Virus record (IMG/VR): IMGVR_UViG_3300022871_000110
Location: 1 to 24,219 of that record
DNA: 24,219 nucleotides
From: a virus
Strand: one strand, 5' to 3'
Shown: positions 1-8,042 of the stretch, piece by piece
How the letters are laid out: each line of letters begins with the position of its first letter
Position numbering within the stretch: the stretch's first letter is position 1
The notes under the pieces: generated by a model
Databases searched by the model: none
What the model was told of the DNA's origin: nothing
The model's input: the letters and a program-made list of their open reading frames with translations, nothing else
Program-made: the position numbers and the translations under genes

Positions 1-1
1 C

Positions 2-770
2 GATATTAAACACATTGCAGTCTCGCAAACATCACAAACTAAAGGACGCATTGAAATAGCAGATAAATCGCAGACAGCCCAAGCTAAAGCTAGAATCGAG
101 GCATTAAACTTAAAAACCACTCAAGCGAAAGGGCGCGTTAAAATAGTAGATCAATCGGTAGAAATTCAAGCAAAAGGAAGGATAGAACAATCAGGAGTTT
201 CGGCCACAGCTCAAGCTAAGGCTAGAATCGAATCGTCAAACATTAAAACCACTCAAGCAAAAGGAGATATTAAAAAGTTTGGACAATCGGCCACAGCTCA
301 AGCTAGAGCCAATATCGAGTCTTTTGACGTGAAGACGATCCAAGCTAAAGGACGCATTAGAACAGTAGATCAATCAGCAACAATTCAAGCAAAAGGAAGG
401 ATAGAACAATCAGGAGTTTCTGGAACAGTTCAGACGAAGGCTGACATTAAACAACTAGATCAATCCGCCACATCTCAAGCGAAGGCTAGAGTCGAGGCAC
501 TAAACATAAAAACGATTCAAGCTAAGGGGAGCGTAAAAGTAGAAGATCAATCAGCTACAGCTCAAGCTAAAGGACGCGTAAAAGTAGCAGATCAATCGGT
601 AGAAATTCAGGCAAAGGCTAGAATAGAAAGTGTAAGTATATTAAAAACCATCCAAGCCAAGAGTCGCATATTAACTCTAGGCAACATATCAACCGCTATG
701 TCTAGAGGGCGAATAGAGCAAGAAGGAGTAATAAGAACGATTACCGCTAAGGCAAGTATATGGGCTTTCA
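2..770 (+). repeat. Tandem ~45-bp coding repeats
   Basis: The 14-15 residue protein repeats are also visible as DNA repeats of 42-45 bp. They have mostly diverged at wobble positions, but one 39-bp stretch is identical at 163-201 and 382-420. The identity suggests recent unequal exchange or conversion within the array. Confidence 0.8.
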
Positions 771-892
771 GACAAGGATATGTTACAATGAAAGGGGAAG
801 ATGATTTTGCAATGAGAAGTGATGAGGATTTTGCAATGGACGGAAACGATCAAAATGGAATAGTATCTTTAGATGATAATAGAATATTATAA
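2..892 (+). CDS. Repeat-rich virion protein, C-terminal part (5' truncated)
   Basis: The frame is open from the second base of the window, so these are the last 296 residues of a longer protein whose start lies outside. At least 16 copies of a 14-15 residue unit fill residues 1 to about 256, with a core of QAK(G/A)RI followed by segments such as DQSAT. Alternating hydrophobic and polar residues suggest a beta-rich or solenoid rod. The last 40 residues break the pattern and are acidic (GEDDFAM and DEDFAMDG repeat a small motif). It ends two bases before the next virion gene and belongs to the rightward structural block. A tail-fibre, whisker or other extended virion part is inferred from the repeats and place only. 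No family was recognised. Confidence 0.75.
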   Translation, partial: DIKHIAVSQTSQTKGRIEIADKSQTAQAKARIEALNLKTTQAKGRVKIVDQSVEIQAKGRIEQSGVSATAQAKARIESSNIKTTQAKGDIKKFGQSATAQARANIESFDVKTIQAKGRIRTVDQSATIQAKGRIEQSGVSGTVQTKADIKQLDQSATSQAKARVEALNIKTIQAKGSVKVEDQSATAQAKGRVKVADQSVEIQAKARIESVSILKTIQAKSRILTLGNISTAMSRGRIEQEGVIRTITAKASIWAFRQGYVTMKGEDDFAMRSDEDFAMDGNDQNGIVSLDDNRIL

Positions 893-894
893 AT

Positions 895-1737
895 ATGATA
901 ACATCTGCATTTATCTCCGTTTTAAGGAGAAGATACCACGACCTGCCTGTCAAGCATGAAGATATAAGGACCGGCGATGGTTCGTCAACAATTTATAAGA
1001 CAAAATTCGCTCCAATTAAAGAGGGAAGCTTTAAGTTATATATTAATAATGCACTTCAGGCTGCGAGTGGATATTCGATAGATTTAGATACTGGTGATTT
1101 GGTATTACAGTCTGCAACGAGCGCTGTTATAAAACCACAATATCAAGAAGTCAAGTTTAGAGATCAGCATTGGCTCGAGACTATTCAAAGTTCTGTAGAT
1201 TCATTAGGAGATCAATTCTATAAATCAGTAGTTGGTGATCCGACAGCAATGACCTTATCTGCGAATATACAAGCGTATAATTGCCCATCAACATGTATCA
1301 GACTTACTGAAGTTTTGCAGTCTGACAATCACACAACTTCTGGTTCATGGACAAAGTTATCAATAAATAAAAGATACGATCGTCGCTCTAATAAATTAAT
1401 TATTGGCGGTAAACCAACAACTGCAAATTATCTTCTTATTTCATATTTAAGAAGAATCACTAGACCGACAGCAGTTACCGATGTACTAGATGTAGAAAAT
1501 AACTGGCTAGAATTACTAGAGCTTAAATCTGGAGCTAACTTTCATAGATCGATGGCTAGTAAGATCGCTCTTCAAGGAAACGCAACAGTTGAAGAAGGAC
1601 ATCTTTCAATGGCTCATTTGCGCATATTGGCAAATGACAATGAATCAATGTACGAAAACCTAAAGAAGACACTAAAACCTGTTATGCCTGCTTCAGAGAT
1701 ACCATACTATATCAATGGAGGAGGTTATATTTTCTAA
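895..1737 (+). CDS. Putative virion structural protein
   Basis: 280 residues. Residues 27-72 show a pattern common in phage structural proteins: GDGSSTIYKT, then a short API-x-GS strand, an INNALQ turn and YSIDLDTGDLVL. This resembles the 'G-T-Y-x(n)-G-S-x-V-x-V-N-G-x(n)-Y-x-D-x-x-T-G' beta module found in tail and neck proteins. The remainder is mixed alpha/beta with no recognised domain. There is no signal peptide or membrane segment. It sits between the repeat-rich protein and the beta-propeller-like protein, with a one-base gap to the latter. A neck or tail accessory role is inferred from place. It could also be a baseplate or adsorption component. Confidence 0.65.
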   Translation: MITSAFISVLRRRYHDLPVKHEDIRTGDGSSTIYKTKFAPIKEGSFKLYINNALQAASGYSIDLDTGDLVLQSATSAVIKPQYQEVKFRDQHWLETIQSSVDSLGDQFYKSVVGDPTAMTLSANIQAYNCPSTCIRLTEVLQSDNHTTSGSWTKLSINKRYDRRSNKLIIGGKPTTANYLLISYLRRITRPTAVTDVLDVENNWLELLELKSGANFHRSMASKIALQGNATVEEGHLSMAHLRILANDNESMYENLKKTLKPVMPASEIPYYINGGGYIF

Positions 1738-1738
1738 C

Positions 1739-3814
1739 ATGGCAGCTACTGGAGTTAGAGACAAATACCATATTGCTGTTAATAGCAAGGGTTATATGTT
1801 AAGAGGTGCACCAGATCGCCCCGCATATCAGAAAAGCATCGTCCCATCTCAAATAGATAGACTGGCAATTTCAGACCTTGCTTATTCGGATTTCTCCGGA
1901 CAAGGTCTATTTTATTTAGCTCAAACAGATTGGAGCGCAGGAGTGAAAAGTGAAAAAACATGGAGAGATGATGCAAAGTATTGGTATTCAACAAATATTG
2001 ATACTTATTCAGAGCAAGGATGCATTCAATTAGAAAAACAAGTGGTACTAGAAGATGGACTTTCTGAAGTTGCTATTTGTGGAACAGTAGCAGAAGTTGA
2101 TGATGCTATAAGTGAATATATAGGATGTGAAGATGACGGATCTGGAAATGTAAAAATATATAAAGAATCTGCTGGATCATGGAGCGACATAGCTGGAACC
2201 GACTTTCATACAAATCAGAATTCTTGTACTCAGCTATTTGGACATAAGAATCTTTTATATGCCACAACTATTGGAATTGGAGATTTAGACGTCGTTGCAT
2301 CTTACGATGGAACTTCCTGGACAGATCATTCCGCAGCTATTATTACAGCAAGCACACTCACGTCTATAAAAGGAGCAAGAGGATTTTGTGAATTATCTGG
2401 GACATTGTACGTTCTCGTTAATGACTACCTAAATGAGGAATCTGCAATAATGTCAACAGTAGATAATGGAACAACATGGGTAGAGGAATTACATATAGCC
2501 AGCACTAAAACTCCAAATTCAGCAGCAGTATATAATAGTAAAATATATTATATACTATCTACAACTAATTTAGCGGAACTAAGAGCGTTCGATCCATCAG
2601 ATTCGTCTGATATTTTAATAAAAAAGTTTCTAGGATCAAGTATGACAAATACTGGTGTGGGAGATAAATACTTATCAGAGTATGGCGGAAAACTAATAAT
2701 AACAATTCCAGACAAAAAGATTTATGAATATGACGGATCTGCGATAACTGAAATATGGTCACGAGACGATGATAAATATAGCATAACTGGAAATGTTGCA
2801 GAGGGTATTATACATTATGGAGCAACGGAATATGATGATAAATTGCATTGGGGGAATCTAATATATGATGGAACAGCGTTTTATAATTGGAAGCAGCCTC
2901 TTGGAGACGATAGTGACTACTATTTATTCTTACTATACGTCAACCAGAGTGGATCAAAAAGATTGCTTAATACATCAGATAAATCTTATGTCTTTGAAGA
3001 TGCTACAACATACAAAACAACACTAGCTAAGAATTATTTAGTATTTAATGAAATGGCCCCGGTGGCGTCTCTTGATAAACTTCTTAATAGCGTAACTATT
3101 ATTTTCGATAAAATGGCAACTGGCCAATCGATAAAATTAGAATACTCAATAGATGGAAGAAGCACATGGGTAGCTGCCGGAACTCGTTCATACTCAGCTT
3201 CTGATAGCGATACTAAGAAAGAATTTATAATTCCAGGAAGCGTAATTTTCAATAAGATCTGGTGGAGAATATCATTAGACGGAAGCGCGACAACTCCAAA
3301 AATTAGAGATGTTATTATGTCATATAAACCAATGCCTGACTTCAAAAATAGATGGTCATTGGGACTGAATTTCTCTGATAGCGTAAAACTTTTGAATACC
3401 CAACAAGATCAGAGAGAAGGAGATGAGATGAATTCAGAACTTTGGAACGAAAAGTTCACAAAGCAAAAAGTTGTTTTCGAAGATATTGATTATGCAGAAT
3501 GTACAATAGTTTCCGGAATAACTTCTGCAAGCACATCAGCTTTGATAAGTAGTAGCGGAAGGTTCCCTAGGCAAGGAAGAGTAAGGGCAGTATCAGGAAG
3601 TGTAGCAGAGGAAATGTATTATACGTCGGCTACGACTAACAAGATCCTGGGACTTAATAGAGGACAAAGAGGAACTACCCCTCGCGCATATTCCGCAGCT
3701 CAACAATTAGACAATGGCTATGATGTTTATGTCGAAGACATCAGAACGAACATTAATTTCACAGACGAAAATAAAACAGAATCCATAGCTCAGGTTCTTT
3801 TATTGGAAGCATAA
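1739..3814 (+). CDS. Large tail-type protein with Asp-box motifs (beta-propeller-like)
   Basis: 691 residues from the ATG at 1739, one base after the upstream TAA. An ATG at 1715 lies in frame but would overlap the previous gene; one-base stop-to-start gaps are usual here, so 1739 is preferred. Two Asp-box (BNR) motifs of the S-x-D-x-G-x-T-W type are visible: STVDNGTTW near residue 239 and YSIDGRSTW near 469. A third related turn is SYDGTSW near 190. Many short strands ending in YDG or YNSK fit a beta-propeller such as those of sialidase-like tail proteins. The C-terminal 120 residues are different and may bind the virion. A role in host-surface recognition is inferred. No catalytic triad was identified, so enzymatic activity is not claimed. 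Confidence 0.7.
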   Translation: MAATGVRDKYHIAVNSKGYMLRGAPDRPAYQKSIVPSQIDRLAISDLAYSDFSGQGLFYLAQTDWSAGVKSEKTWRDDAKYWYSTNIDTYSEQGCIQLEKQVVLEDGLSEVAICGTVAEVDDAISEYIGCEDDGSGNVKIYKESAGSWSDIAGTDFHTNQNSCTQLFGHKNLLYATTIGIGDLDVVASYDGTSWTDHSAAIITASTLTSIKGARGFCELSGTLYVLVNDYLNEESAIMSTVDNGTTWVEELHIASTKTPNSAAVYNSKIYYILSTTNLAELRAFDPSDSSDILIKKFLGSSMTNTGVGDKYLSEYGGKLIITIPDKKIYEYDGSAITEIWSRDDDKYSITGNVAEGIIHYGATEYDDKLHWGNLIYDGTAFYNWKQPLGDDSDYYLFLLYVNQSGSKRLLNTSDKSYVFEDATTYKTTLAKNYLVFNEMAPVASLDKLLNSVTIIFDKMATGQSIKLEYSIDGRSTWVAAGTRSYSASDSDTKKEFIIPGSVIFNKIWWRISLDGSATTPKIRDVIMSYKPMPDFKNRWSLGLNFSDSVKLLNTQQDQREGDEMNSELWNEKFTKQKVVFEDIDYAECTIVSGITSASTSALISSSGRFPRQGRVRAVSGSVAEEMYYTSATTNKILGLNRGQRGTTPRAYSAAQQLDNGYDVYVEDIRTNINFTDENKTESIAQVLLLEA

Positions 3815-3818
3815 ATAT

Positions 3819-4088
3819 ATGTCAATATCAACTGGTCCAAAAAACGTATTACCATTGAAGAAAATCGATAAGATTGGATCTTCAATGAAGGTGATGGCGA
3901 AAAAGGCAATTAAAGGAATTAATAACAATACCTTTAGTTCAATCCTTATTCTATTAATAATAATATCTGGAATAGGAGAATCAATGGGACGAGATTATAG
4001 TTGGAAATGGTATTTAATTGTATTTGTAATCCTTTCTTCTTATGTAGCAGATTGGATTTTGACTAAAACTAAAAAAGAAAATGGATAA
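3819..4088 (+). CDS. Small membrane protein, holin candidate
   Basis: 89 residues. A basic N-terminus (to about residue 38) precedes two hydrophobic segments, about 40-53 (SSILILLIIISGIG) and 64-79 (WYLIVFVILSSYVADW), and a lysine-rich end (TKTKKENG). Two-helix topology, small size and a place directly before another membrane protein and a peptidase fit a class II holin. It follows the tail gene by four bases and overlaps the next gene by eight bases, so the two are probably translationally coupled. No family was recognised by sequence. Confidence 0.65.
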   Translation: MSISTGPKNVLPLKKIDKIGSSMKVMAKKAIKGINNNTFSSILILLIIISGIGESMGRDYSWKWYLIVFVILSSYVADWILTKTKKENG

Positions 4089-4320
4089 TCCAGATATGAT
4101 TCAAATATTAGTCCAGGGCGGTGCAATTGGAATTGCATTAGCATTAATAGCGTACGCAGGGTGGAAAGACAAAATATATAATAAGACAATGAACAACCAC
4201 CTTGAGCATTTTACAGCTGCACTAGATAGAAATTCGACTGTTCTAGGACAAAACAATGAGACAAACAAATTAGTTTGTAAGGTAATTGAGCGAATTGAAA
4301 ATAAATTAGATAAATTATAA
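4081..4320 (+). CDS. Small membrane protein with one TM and coiled tail, holin or antiholin candidate
   Basis: 79 residues. One hydrophobic segment lies near residues 9-26 (LVQGGAIGIALALIAYAGW). It is followed by a hydrophilic helical tail with heptad-like spacing (NHLEHFTAALDRNSTVL, IERIENKLDKL). This single-TM plus coiled-coil layout is like XhlA/BhlA-type lysis accessory proteins; that match is by architecture only. Its ATG overlaps the stop of the preceding two-TM gene and it ends two bases before the peptidase gene, which argues for a shared lysis cassette. Confidence 0.6.
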   Translation: MDNPDMIQILVQGGAIGIALALIAYAGWKDKIYNKTMNNHLEHFTAALDRNSTVLGQNNETNKLVCKVIERIENKLDKL

Positions 4321-4322
4321 AC

Positions 4323-5405
4323 ATGCCGGATTCAGATAAGATAATTCCATATAGAATAGTAGGAATCAATGGATGTCATCCAGACAAAGAGGATGAACGT
4401 GACTTTTCGTACGATCAGCTAGTAATGGGTGCGCCTCCAGTGGCAATAGATTGGGATAAGGGTTTTGATATAAGAAATTTACTTAATGACGAAATTTACA
4501 TAAAGAATCAATACATAACCATGAGTTGTGTTGGTCAAGGATGGTCGTATTATCTATGGGTTAAGCAAGTGATTGAGATGATGAAAAGACATAAGATGGA
4601 TTTGTCAAAGCTAAGAATTTATCATAAAGCAGAAGTTGACGAAATATCGGCGAAAGCATTCTATTCACAAATTTTCATTGAACCTGACGGAGGTGCATAT
4701 ATTAGAGATGCAGCTAAGCTAGCAGTTAATTGGGGAGCATTATTTGAGAAAATTGTTCCGAGTACAAATAACGGACGAACAACGGAAGGATTTATGCGAG
4801 ACAAGAGCTGGTTAAATGCGAAGACGATAGAGCTTGCTAAGGCCCTAAGAGGGCTAGAATATAGAGTTATAAATGCGGCAGATAATATGGACTTATTTGC
4901 TCAAGCGATTATACAAAATCATGGAGTTGTCGGTGGCTTGATCGGTCAAAGCGGACGAGGCTGGGGCACAGAGAACCCTCTTCCTCCGACTGAGGAAGGT
5001 TTTACATGGGGACATTGCGTATTTTATGGAGCCATTGGAACCGATGAAAAAGGTCGATTTATAGCCACGCCCAATAGCTGGAGTGACGCTTTCCAAAATC
5101 CAAAAAGAACTTGGAAGCCAGGATCAAAGCCAGGAGATGGGTGGCAAAAACTTCGTGCTGATTACTTTAATAATAAGTATCAATTTAATCCGTGGACATT
5201 TGTTGATAAAGATAACATGCCTGAAACAAACGCTAAAATAGTTAAGGACACTAACAGCTTAACAGCTGGTATATGGATTCCGGCAATAAGCCAGGAGGCG
5301 CTAGAATCGTATTGCAAAAACTTCGCTATCGATATCCCAAGAAACCCAGATAAAAGCATAAATTGGGATGAATTTATTCAAGGAGAATTAACATTAAAAA
5401 AATAA
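4323..5405 (+). CDS. Papain-like (C1-type) cysteine peptidase in the lysis cassette
   Basis: 360 residues with the catalytic layout of peptidase family C1. Q63 lies six residues before C69 (QYITMSCVGQGW), as the oxyanion-hole Gln precedes the catalytic Cys in papain. H231 lies in WGHCVFYGA, and N251 lies in PNSWS, equivalent to the N-S-W of papain. The segment GGAYIRDAAKLAVNWG (residues 123-138) matches the conserved GG-x-x-x-x-A-x-x-Y-x-x-x-x-G helix of C1 enzymes. There is no signal peptide. The C-terminal ~90 residues after the core are of unknown fold. It sits between holin-like genes, exactly where an endolysin is expected. Role as lysin, or as a peptidase acting on host surface protein, is inference. 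Confidence 0.8.
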   Translation: MPDSDKIIPYRIVGINGCHPDKEDERDFSYDQLVMGAPPVAIDWDKGFDIRNLLNDEIYIKNQYITMSCVGQGWSYYLWVKQVIEMMKRHKMDLSKLRIYHKAEVDEISAKAFYSQIFIEPDGGAYIRDAAKLAVNWGALFEKIVPSTNNGRTTEGFMRDKSWLNAKTIELAKALRGLEYRVINAADNMDLFAQAIIQNHGVVGGLIGQSGRGWGTENPLPPTEEGFTWGHCVFYGAIGTDEKGRFIATPNSWSDAFQNPKRTWKPGSKPGDGWQKLRADYFNNKYQFNPWTFVDKDNMPETNAKIVKDTNSLTAGIWIPAISQEALESYCKNFAIDIPRNPDKSINWDEFIQGELTLKK

Positions 5406-5406
5406 C

Positions 5407-5649
5407 ATGACAAAAAAAATGACAGACGAAACCAAGCAAACTATTAAAAGATGGGTGATCAGTTCGATCCTCTCATTCCTTACCGGATTTGCTCTAATAA
5501 TTTTCAACGACATCGATAGTATATCTATCTCAAGTTTCAAGGATGGATCCTTGGTTGGATTAATATTCCTAGCTACTAGAGCTGGAATAAAGGCAATACT
5601 TGAGCTATTTCTCGCTCGCAAAACTATATTAGGAAAGTTCAAAAAATAG
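5407..5649 (+). CDS. Small two-TM membrane protein, second holin candidate
   Basis: 80 residues. A short basic N-terminus leads to a hydrophobic segment near residues 17-35 (VISSILSFLTGFALIIF). A polar loop (NDIDSISISSFKDGS) and a second hydrophobic stretch near 49-67 follow, ending in a basic tail (ARKTILGKFKK). It begins one base after the peptidase stop. Two-TM topology, charged tail and context suggest a holin; with the two genes upstream of the peptidase it makes three membrane proteins in one cassette. It ends with TAG, a minority stop here. Confidence 0.65.
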   Translation: MTKKMTDETKQTIKRWVISSILSFLTGFALIIFNDIDSISISSFKDGSLVGLIFLATRAGIKAILELFLARKTILGKFKK

Positions 5650-5661
5650 GAGGTGGTCCTA

Positions 5662-5910
5662 GTGGGCAAGAAGAGTAAGCGCCGTAAACACAAGCACCGA
5701 AAACCTCATAAAGATAAGCGGAGGTTGCGCGGTCGAAACAAACACCACTTGACGCCAAAGTCGCGGGGTGGGCGCGCTACACCAAACAACCTCCTTTTGA
5801 TTGAGATAGAGAAGCATGCTTGTTGGCACAAAATCTTTGGGTTAAGAACCCTAAGAGAAGTTATTCAACTTCTAGAAAGGTTGGATAAAATAAAACAAGG
5901 GCGGAGATAG
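5662..5910 (+). CDS. Small HNH-type nuclease-like protein
   Basis: 82 residues from the GTG at 5662. A strong Shine-Dalgarno site (GGAGG at 5649-5653) lies eight bases upstream, which decides this start over the GTG at 5653. The first 28 residues are almost all Lys, Arg and His. The HNH core follows: HHLTPKSRGG, then TPNNLLLI, then EKHACWHKIFG. These supply the His-His, Asn and His-x-x-x-His positions. Composition is markedly more GC-rich than neighbours and it has a classical ribosome binding site, unlike the genes around it, which suggests recent acquisition. Free-standing HNH genes beside lysis or terminase genes often act as homing or packaging-linked nucleases. From memory, short proteins with RGG-x-x-x-x-x-NLLL and EKH-x-x-WH-x-x-FG are common in Patescibacteria. 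Confidence 0.75.
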   Translation: MGKKSKRRKHKHRKPHKDKRRLRGRNKHHLTPKSRGGRATPNNLLLIEIEKHACWHKIFGLRTLREVIQLLERLDKIKQGRR

Positions 5911-5925
5911 CTTCGCCCTTTATTC
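5897..5925 (+). terminator. Weak hairpin terminator at end of late operon
   Basis: AAGGGCG at 5897-5903 pairs with CGCCCTT at 5914-5920, followed by a short broken T tract. The 5' arm lies inside the last codons of the HNH gene. It ends the rightward block just before the stronger bidirectional hairpin. Confidence 0.5.
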
Positions 5926-5932
5926 TATATAT

Positions 5933-5971
5933 AAAAAAAGCCCGATATCTACAGGAACATCGGGCCTTTTT
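5933..5971. terminator. Bidirectional intrinsic terminator between converging operons
   Basis: GCCCGAT at 5940-5946 pairs with ATCGGGC at 5959-5965. Eight A residues (5932-5939) flank the left and a T tract (5967-5971) flanks the right. It therefore works as an intrinsic terminator for both the rightward late genes and the leftward early genes. Confidence 0.85.
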
Positions 5972-5975
5972 ATTA

Positions 5976-6332
5976 TTACATCTTCATCGGCTGGGGCTTG
6001 TTGGCTGAAGAAAGATTTATGATACTTACTCCTTCTTTTTTAGCTAATTCATTCCATCCGATATTTTTTGTAAAAATATCTTCATCTCCAATTTTCTCGA
6101 TAGCTTGACGCATTGCGAACCAGAAGTTCTTTGCATAAACATCGAATTCTACATTTAGCTTATCAAATTCTCTTGCCTTTCCGATAAATGCTTCGCTTTT
6201 CTTCTGAAATTCGGTTGTTGCCACTTCCATCCCGGATGGAACAGCAATCATCGTGCCATTAGACTCTGCGCATCTTTGTCTCCACACAGATTCAGGAGTA
6301 GCAACGATTTTGTTTTTGTTCTTTTTTGACAT
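5976..6332 (-). CDS. Hypothetical protein, 118 aa
   Basis: Last gene of the leftward early operon, ending just before the bidirectional terminator. It is a soluble, mixed-charge protein with a basic start (MSKKNKNKI) and predicted helical middle (AKEFDKLNVEFDVYAKNFWF region). No domain was recognised and there is no membrane segment. It begins two bases after the stop of the upstream gene, so the two are co-transcribed. Function unknown. Confidence 0.65.
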   Translation of the reverse strand: MSKKNKNKIVATPESVWRQRCAESNGTMIAVPSGMEVATTEFQKKSEAFIGKAREFDKLNVEFDVYAKNFWFAMRQAIEKIGDEDIFTKNIGWNELAKKEGVSIINLSSANKPQPMKM

Positions 6333-6334
6333 AA

Positions 6335-6541
6335 TTATTTTTTAAGTTTCTTTTTATCAAGCTTAATTCCTTTCTTTACTTTCTTTTCAAGTTTCTTTGG
6401 TTTTGTTATAGGGGCCTTATCGGAAACTTCTACAGAATTCTCTTCTTGTGGCATGTCTGGCATGCTACCGCGTGCGATGTGTTTGTCTTCTGGTAATGAG
6501 GCTGCATCTGGAGCCATACCAGGAATTCTTTTTCCATTCAT
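6335..6541 (-). CDS. Hypothetical protein with lysine-rich tail, 68 aa
   Basis: 68 residues. The N-terminal half is rich in Pro, Met and Asp/Glu and looks disordered. The last 20 residues are almost all Lys and Leu (KLEKKVKKGIKLDKKKLKK). Such tails often bind nucleic acid, but no family is recognised. The gene is separated from the upstream gene by about 60 bases, longer than usual in this operon. Confidence 0.55.
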   Translation of the reverse strand: MNGKRIPGMAPDAASLPEDKHIARGSMPDMPQEENSVEVSDKAPITKPKKLEKKVKKGIKLDKKKLKK

Positions 6542-6600
6542 GTTATTGTTTTTTCAATTAATTACTTATTTTTAGTCGACCTTTGATATTATTGATTATA

Positions 6601-7110
6601 CTACTTTTTATCCGGATTAACCCATAAAACTTTATCAACATAAGTGATTGTTCTTTTTCCCATTTTTCTGGTGGTAAATCCAAACTTAAAGAATGAATCT
6701 CGTTCTCTACCGGTCATCTGTTCAATGAGAGATTTGTAAGAGGTATCTGTCATTGTAATTATTGCTTCTAGTGTTGAATCACTATACTGCTTTTTCTCTT
6801 CGCTATTCCATTCAGAGTAAGATACTTCTTCTGAGAACCTAACATGCACTCTATGATACAGAGCCATCTTAACCCAGTGGCCATTTATCCATGCAGCTTT
6901 TTCCTTCCACTGACTTATTGGGATAACTTGACTGGTTTCTTTATCAAAATATCCCCAACTTCCATCGTCGGTCTTGAACAAATAAACAGTTTTAGATATA
7001 GTGCTATCCCATCCTTGTAATATGCTTTCCGTTTTTTCAATACACTGAAAAGGATTTTCTCCAACTTCAGCTATTTTTTTAATCCTTGGTATTTCTGTTT
7101 TGTTTGTCAT
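6601..7110 (-). CDS. Hypothetical protein, 169 aa
   Basis: Start chosen at the internal ATG (7110), which cuts the overlap with the upstream HTH gene to 32 bases; an ATG at 7146 would give 181 residues. The protein contains a strand-rich stretch with TVYLFKTDDGSWGYFD and a Trp-rich middle (AAWINGHWVKMALYHRV), then helices and a basic C-terminus. No domain recognised. No Cys pairs or membrane segments. It ends with TAG. It lies between the excisionase-type HTH gene and the small disordered gene in the same operon. Confidence 0.6.
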   Translation of the reverse strand: MTNKTEIPRIKKIAEVGENPFQCIEKTESILQGWDSTISKTVYLFKTDDGSWGYFDKETSQVIPISQWKEKAAWINGHWVKMALYHRVHVRFSEEVSYSEWNSEEKKQYSDSTLEAIITMTDTSYKSLIEQMTGRERDSFFKFGFTTRKMGKRTITYVDKVLWVNPDKK

Positions 7111-7294
7111 CTTTTTTGTTCTTACTTTTTTTGATGAATTTATCAATTTCTTCCCTAGAGATTCTATACACGGATCTCTGGCCGGTTCCTAAGTTAGATG
7201 CAACAAGCTTACCTGTATTAATAAAACGTAAGATAAGATATTTATTTACAGATAATAGCTCGGCTGCTTCTTGTGGCGTGTAATATTCTTTCAT
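7079..7294 (-). CDS. Excisionase/MerR-type helix-turn-helix protein
   Basis: 71 residues. The N-terminal 52 residues match the helix_turn_helix 17 (AlpA/excisionase-like) pattern. They run YYTPQEAAELLSVNKYLILRF, then an IN-TGKL wing, then SNLGTGQRSVYRISREEIDKFI. This small winged-helix fold binds DNA as a regulator or excisionase. No integrase is visible in the window, so a regulatory role is as likely as excision. The C-terminal tail is basic and overlaps the next gene downstream. It starts two bases after the upstream gene's stop. Confidence 0.8.
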   Translation of the reverse strand: MKEYYTPQEAAELLSVNKYLILRFINTGKLVASNLGTGQRSVYRISREEIDKFIKKSKNKKDDKQNRNTKD

Positions 7295-7296
7295 AA

Positions 7297-7644
7297 TTAT
7301 ACTTGAAATTCTACTGGCGGTTGAGAGGCTGTATCACTTGGAGTCATAGGAGGAGTCATTGGAGGCAAAGCTGTGGCTGGCTGACTTAGAATTGGAGTCG
7401 GGGCCGGAGCTGGAGTCAGGTCTGGTAATTTTAATTTTGGTGTCTTCGGTTTAGTTTTTGCATTATTTATTGCCTCTGCTTTTGCTCGATAATATCCGAT
7501 GCGTTCCGCAACTGCCGGATCGACAATTTTGTATGCTTCCTCAAAACTGTCAGCTTCAATAACGCCAAGATCTTCCGTTTCATACGGCCAAATCTTTTTA
7601 TCGATATTTGTCAAGCAGATTTTTCTTGTGACGTTAAATTTCAT
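7297..7644 (-). CDS. Hypothetical protein with proline-rich tail, 115 aa
   Basis: The first 60 residues form a small alpha/beta unit (strand, then VIEADSFEEAYKIV). A similar V-x-EA-x-x-x-x-EA-x-x-x-Y pattern occurs in the protein encoded at 16018-16344. After residue 62 the chain becomes Pro/Thr/Ala-rich and probably disordered (TPAPAPTPIL, ALPPMTPPMTPSDT). No catalytic motif. Function unknown; the tail could be a linker or protein-binding segment. Confidence 0.6.
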   Translation of the reverse strand: MKFNVTRKICLTNIDKKIWPYETEDLGVIEADSFEEAYKIVDPAVAERIGYYRAKAEAINNAKTKPKTPKLKLPDLTPAPAPTPILSQPATALPPMTPPMTPSDTASQPPVEFQV

Positions 7645-7670
7645 ACTTGTGTGCCCTTCAGTTACATTTA

Positions 7671-8036
7671 TTATTGCTTACTTGAACTATCCTTCGTTTC
7701 TTTCGTATCCTTCTTCTCTGTGGCGTCTGGTGCTTCTGGTGAGGTCTTGGTGTCGCTTTTGTCTATTTTACCACAAACTACCCCTATTTCACTCACAAAC
7801 TTGTCTAAATCCTCTAATAATGGTTCCGCGTCGACAAAATCGTAACCTTTTATTTGATCTAGTAAATTTCTTGGAAGAGAAACAACTTTGAAGATGAATA
7901 ATTTAGTCCTAGTTTCGACTGCTGTATCACTCCATTTTATTAATTGTCTCTTATTGGTCTCATTTTTAATAATCTCATCTTTCTTTTTTTTGAGATCATC
8001 TGGATTTGATCTTGCGATTAGATGTGTTTGTTTCAT
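7671..8036 (-). CDS. Hypothetical protein with charged tail, 121 aa
   Basis: A basic N-terminal helix (DDLKKKKDEIIKNETNKR) precedes a strand-rich core (TKLFIFKVVSLP) and an acidic helix. The last 30 residues are mostly Asp, Lys, Ser and Thr and probably disordered. It lies six bases downstream of the ATPase gene and is likely co-expressed with it, so a role in DNA metabolism is possible but not shown. Confidence 0.6.
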   Translation of the reverse strand: MKQTHLIARSNPDDLKKKKDEIIKNETNKRQLIKWSDTAVETRTKLFIFKVVSLPRNLLDQIKGYDFVDAEPLLEDLDKFVSEIGVVCGKIDKSDTKTSPEAPDATEKKDTKETKDSSSKQ

Positions 8037-8042
8037 GTTTTT

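Noticed and set aside
1715-1738. Earlier ATG for the large tail-type protein
   Set aside because: It would overlap the preceding gene by 23 bases; the ATG at 1739 follows the stop by one base like most junctions here.
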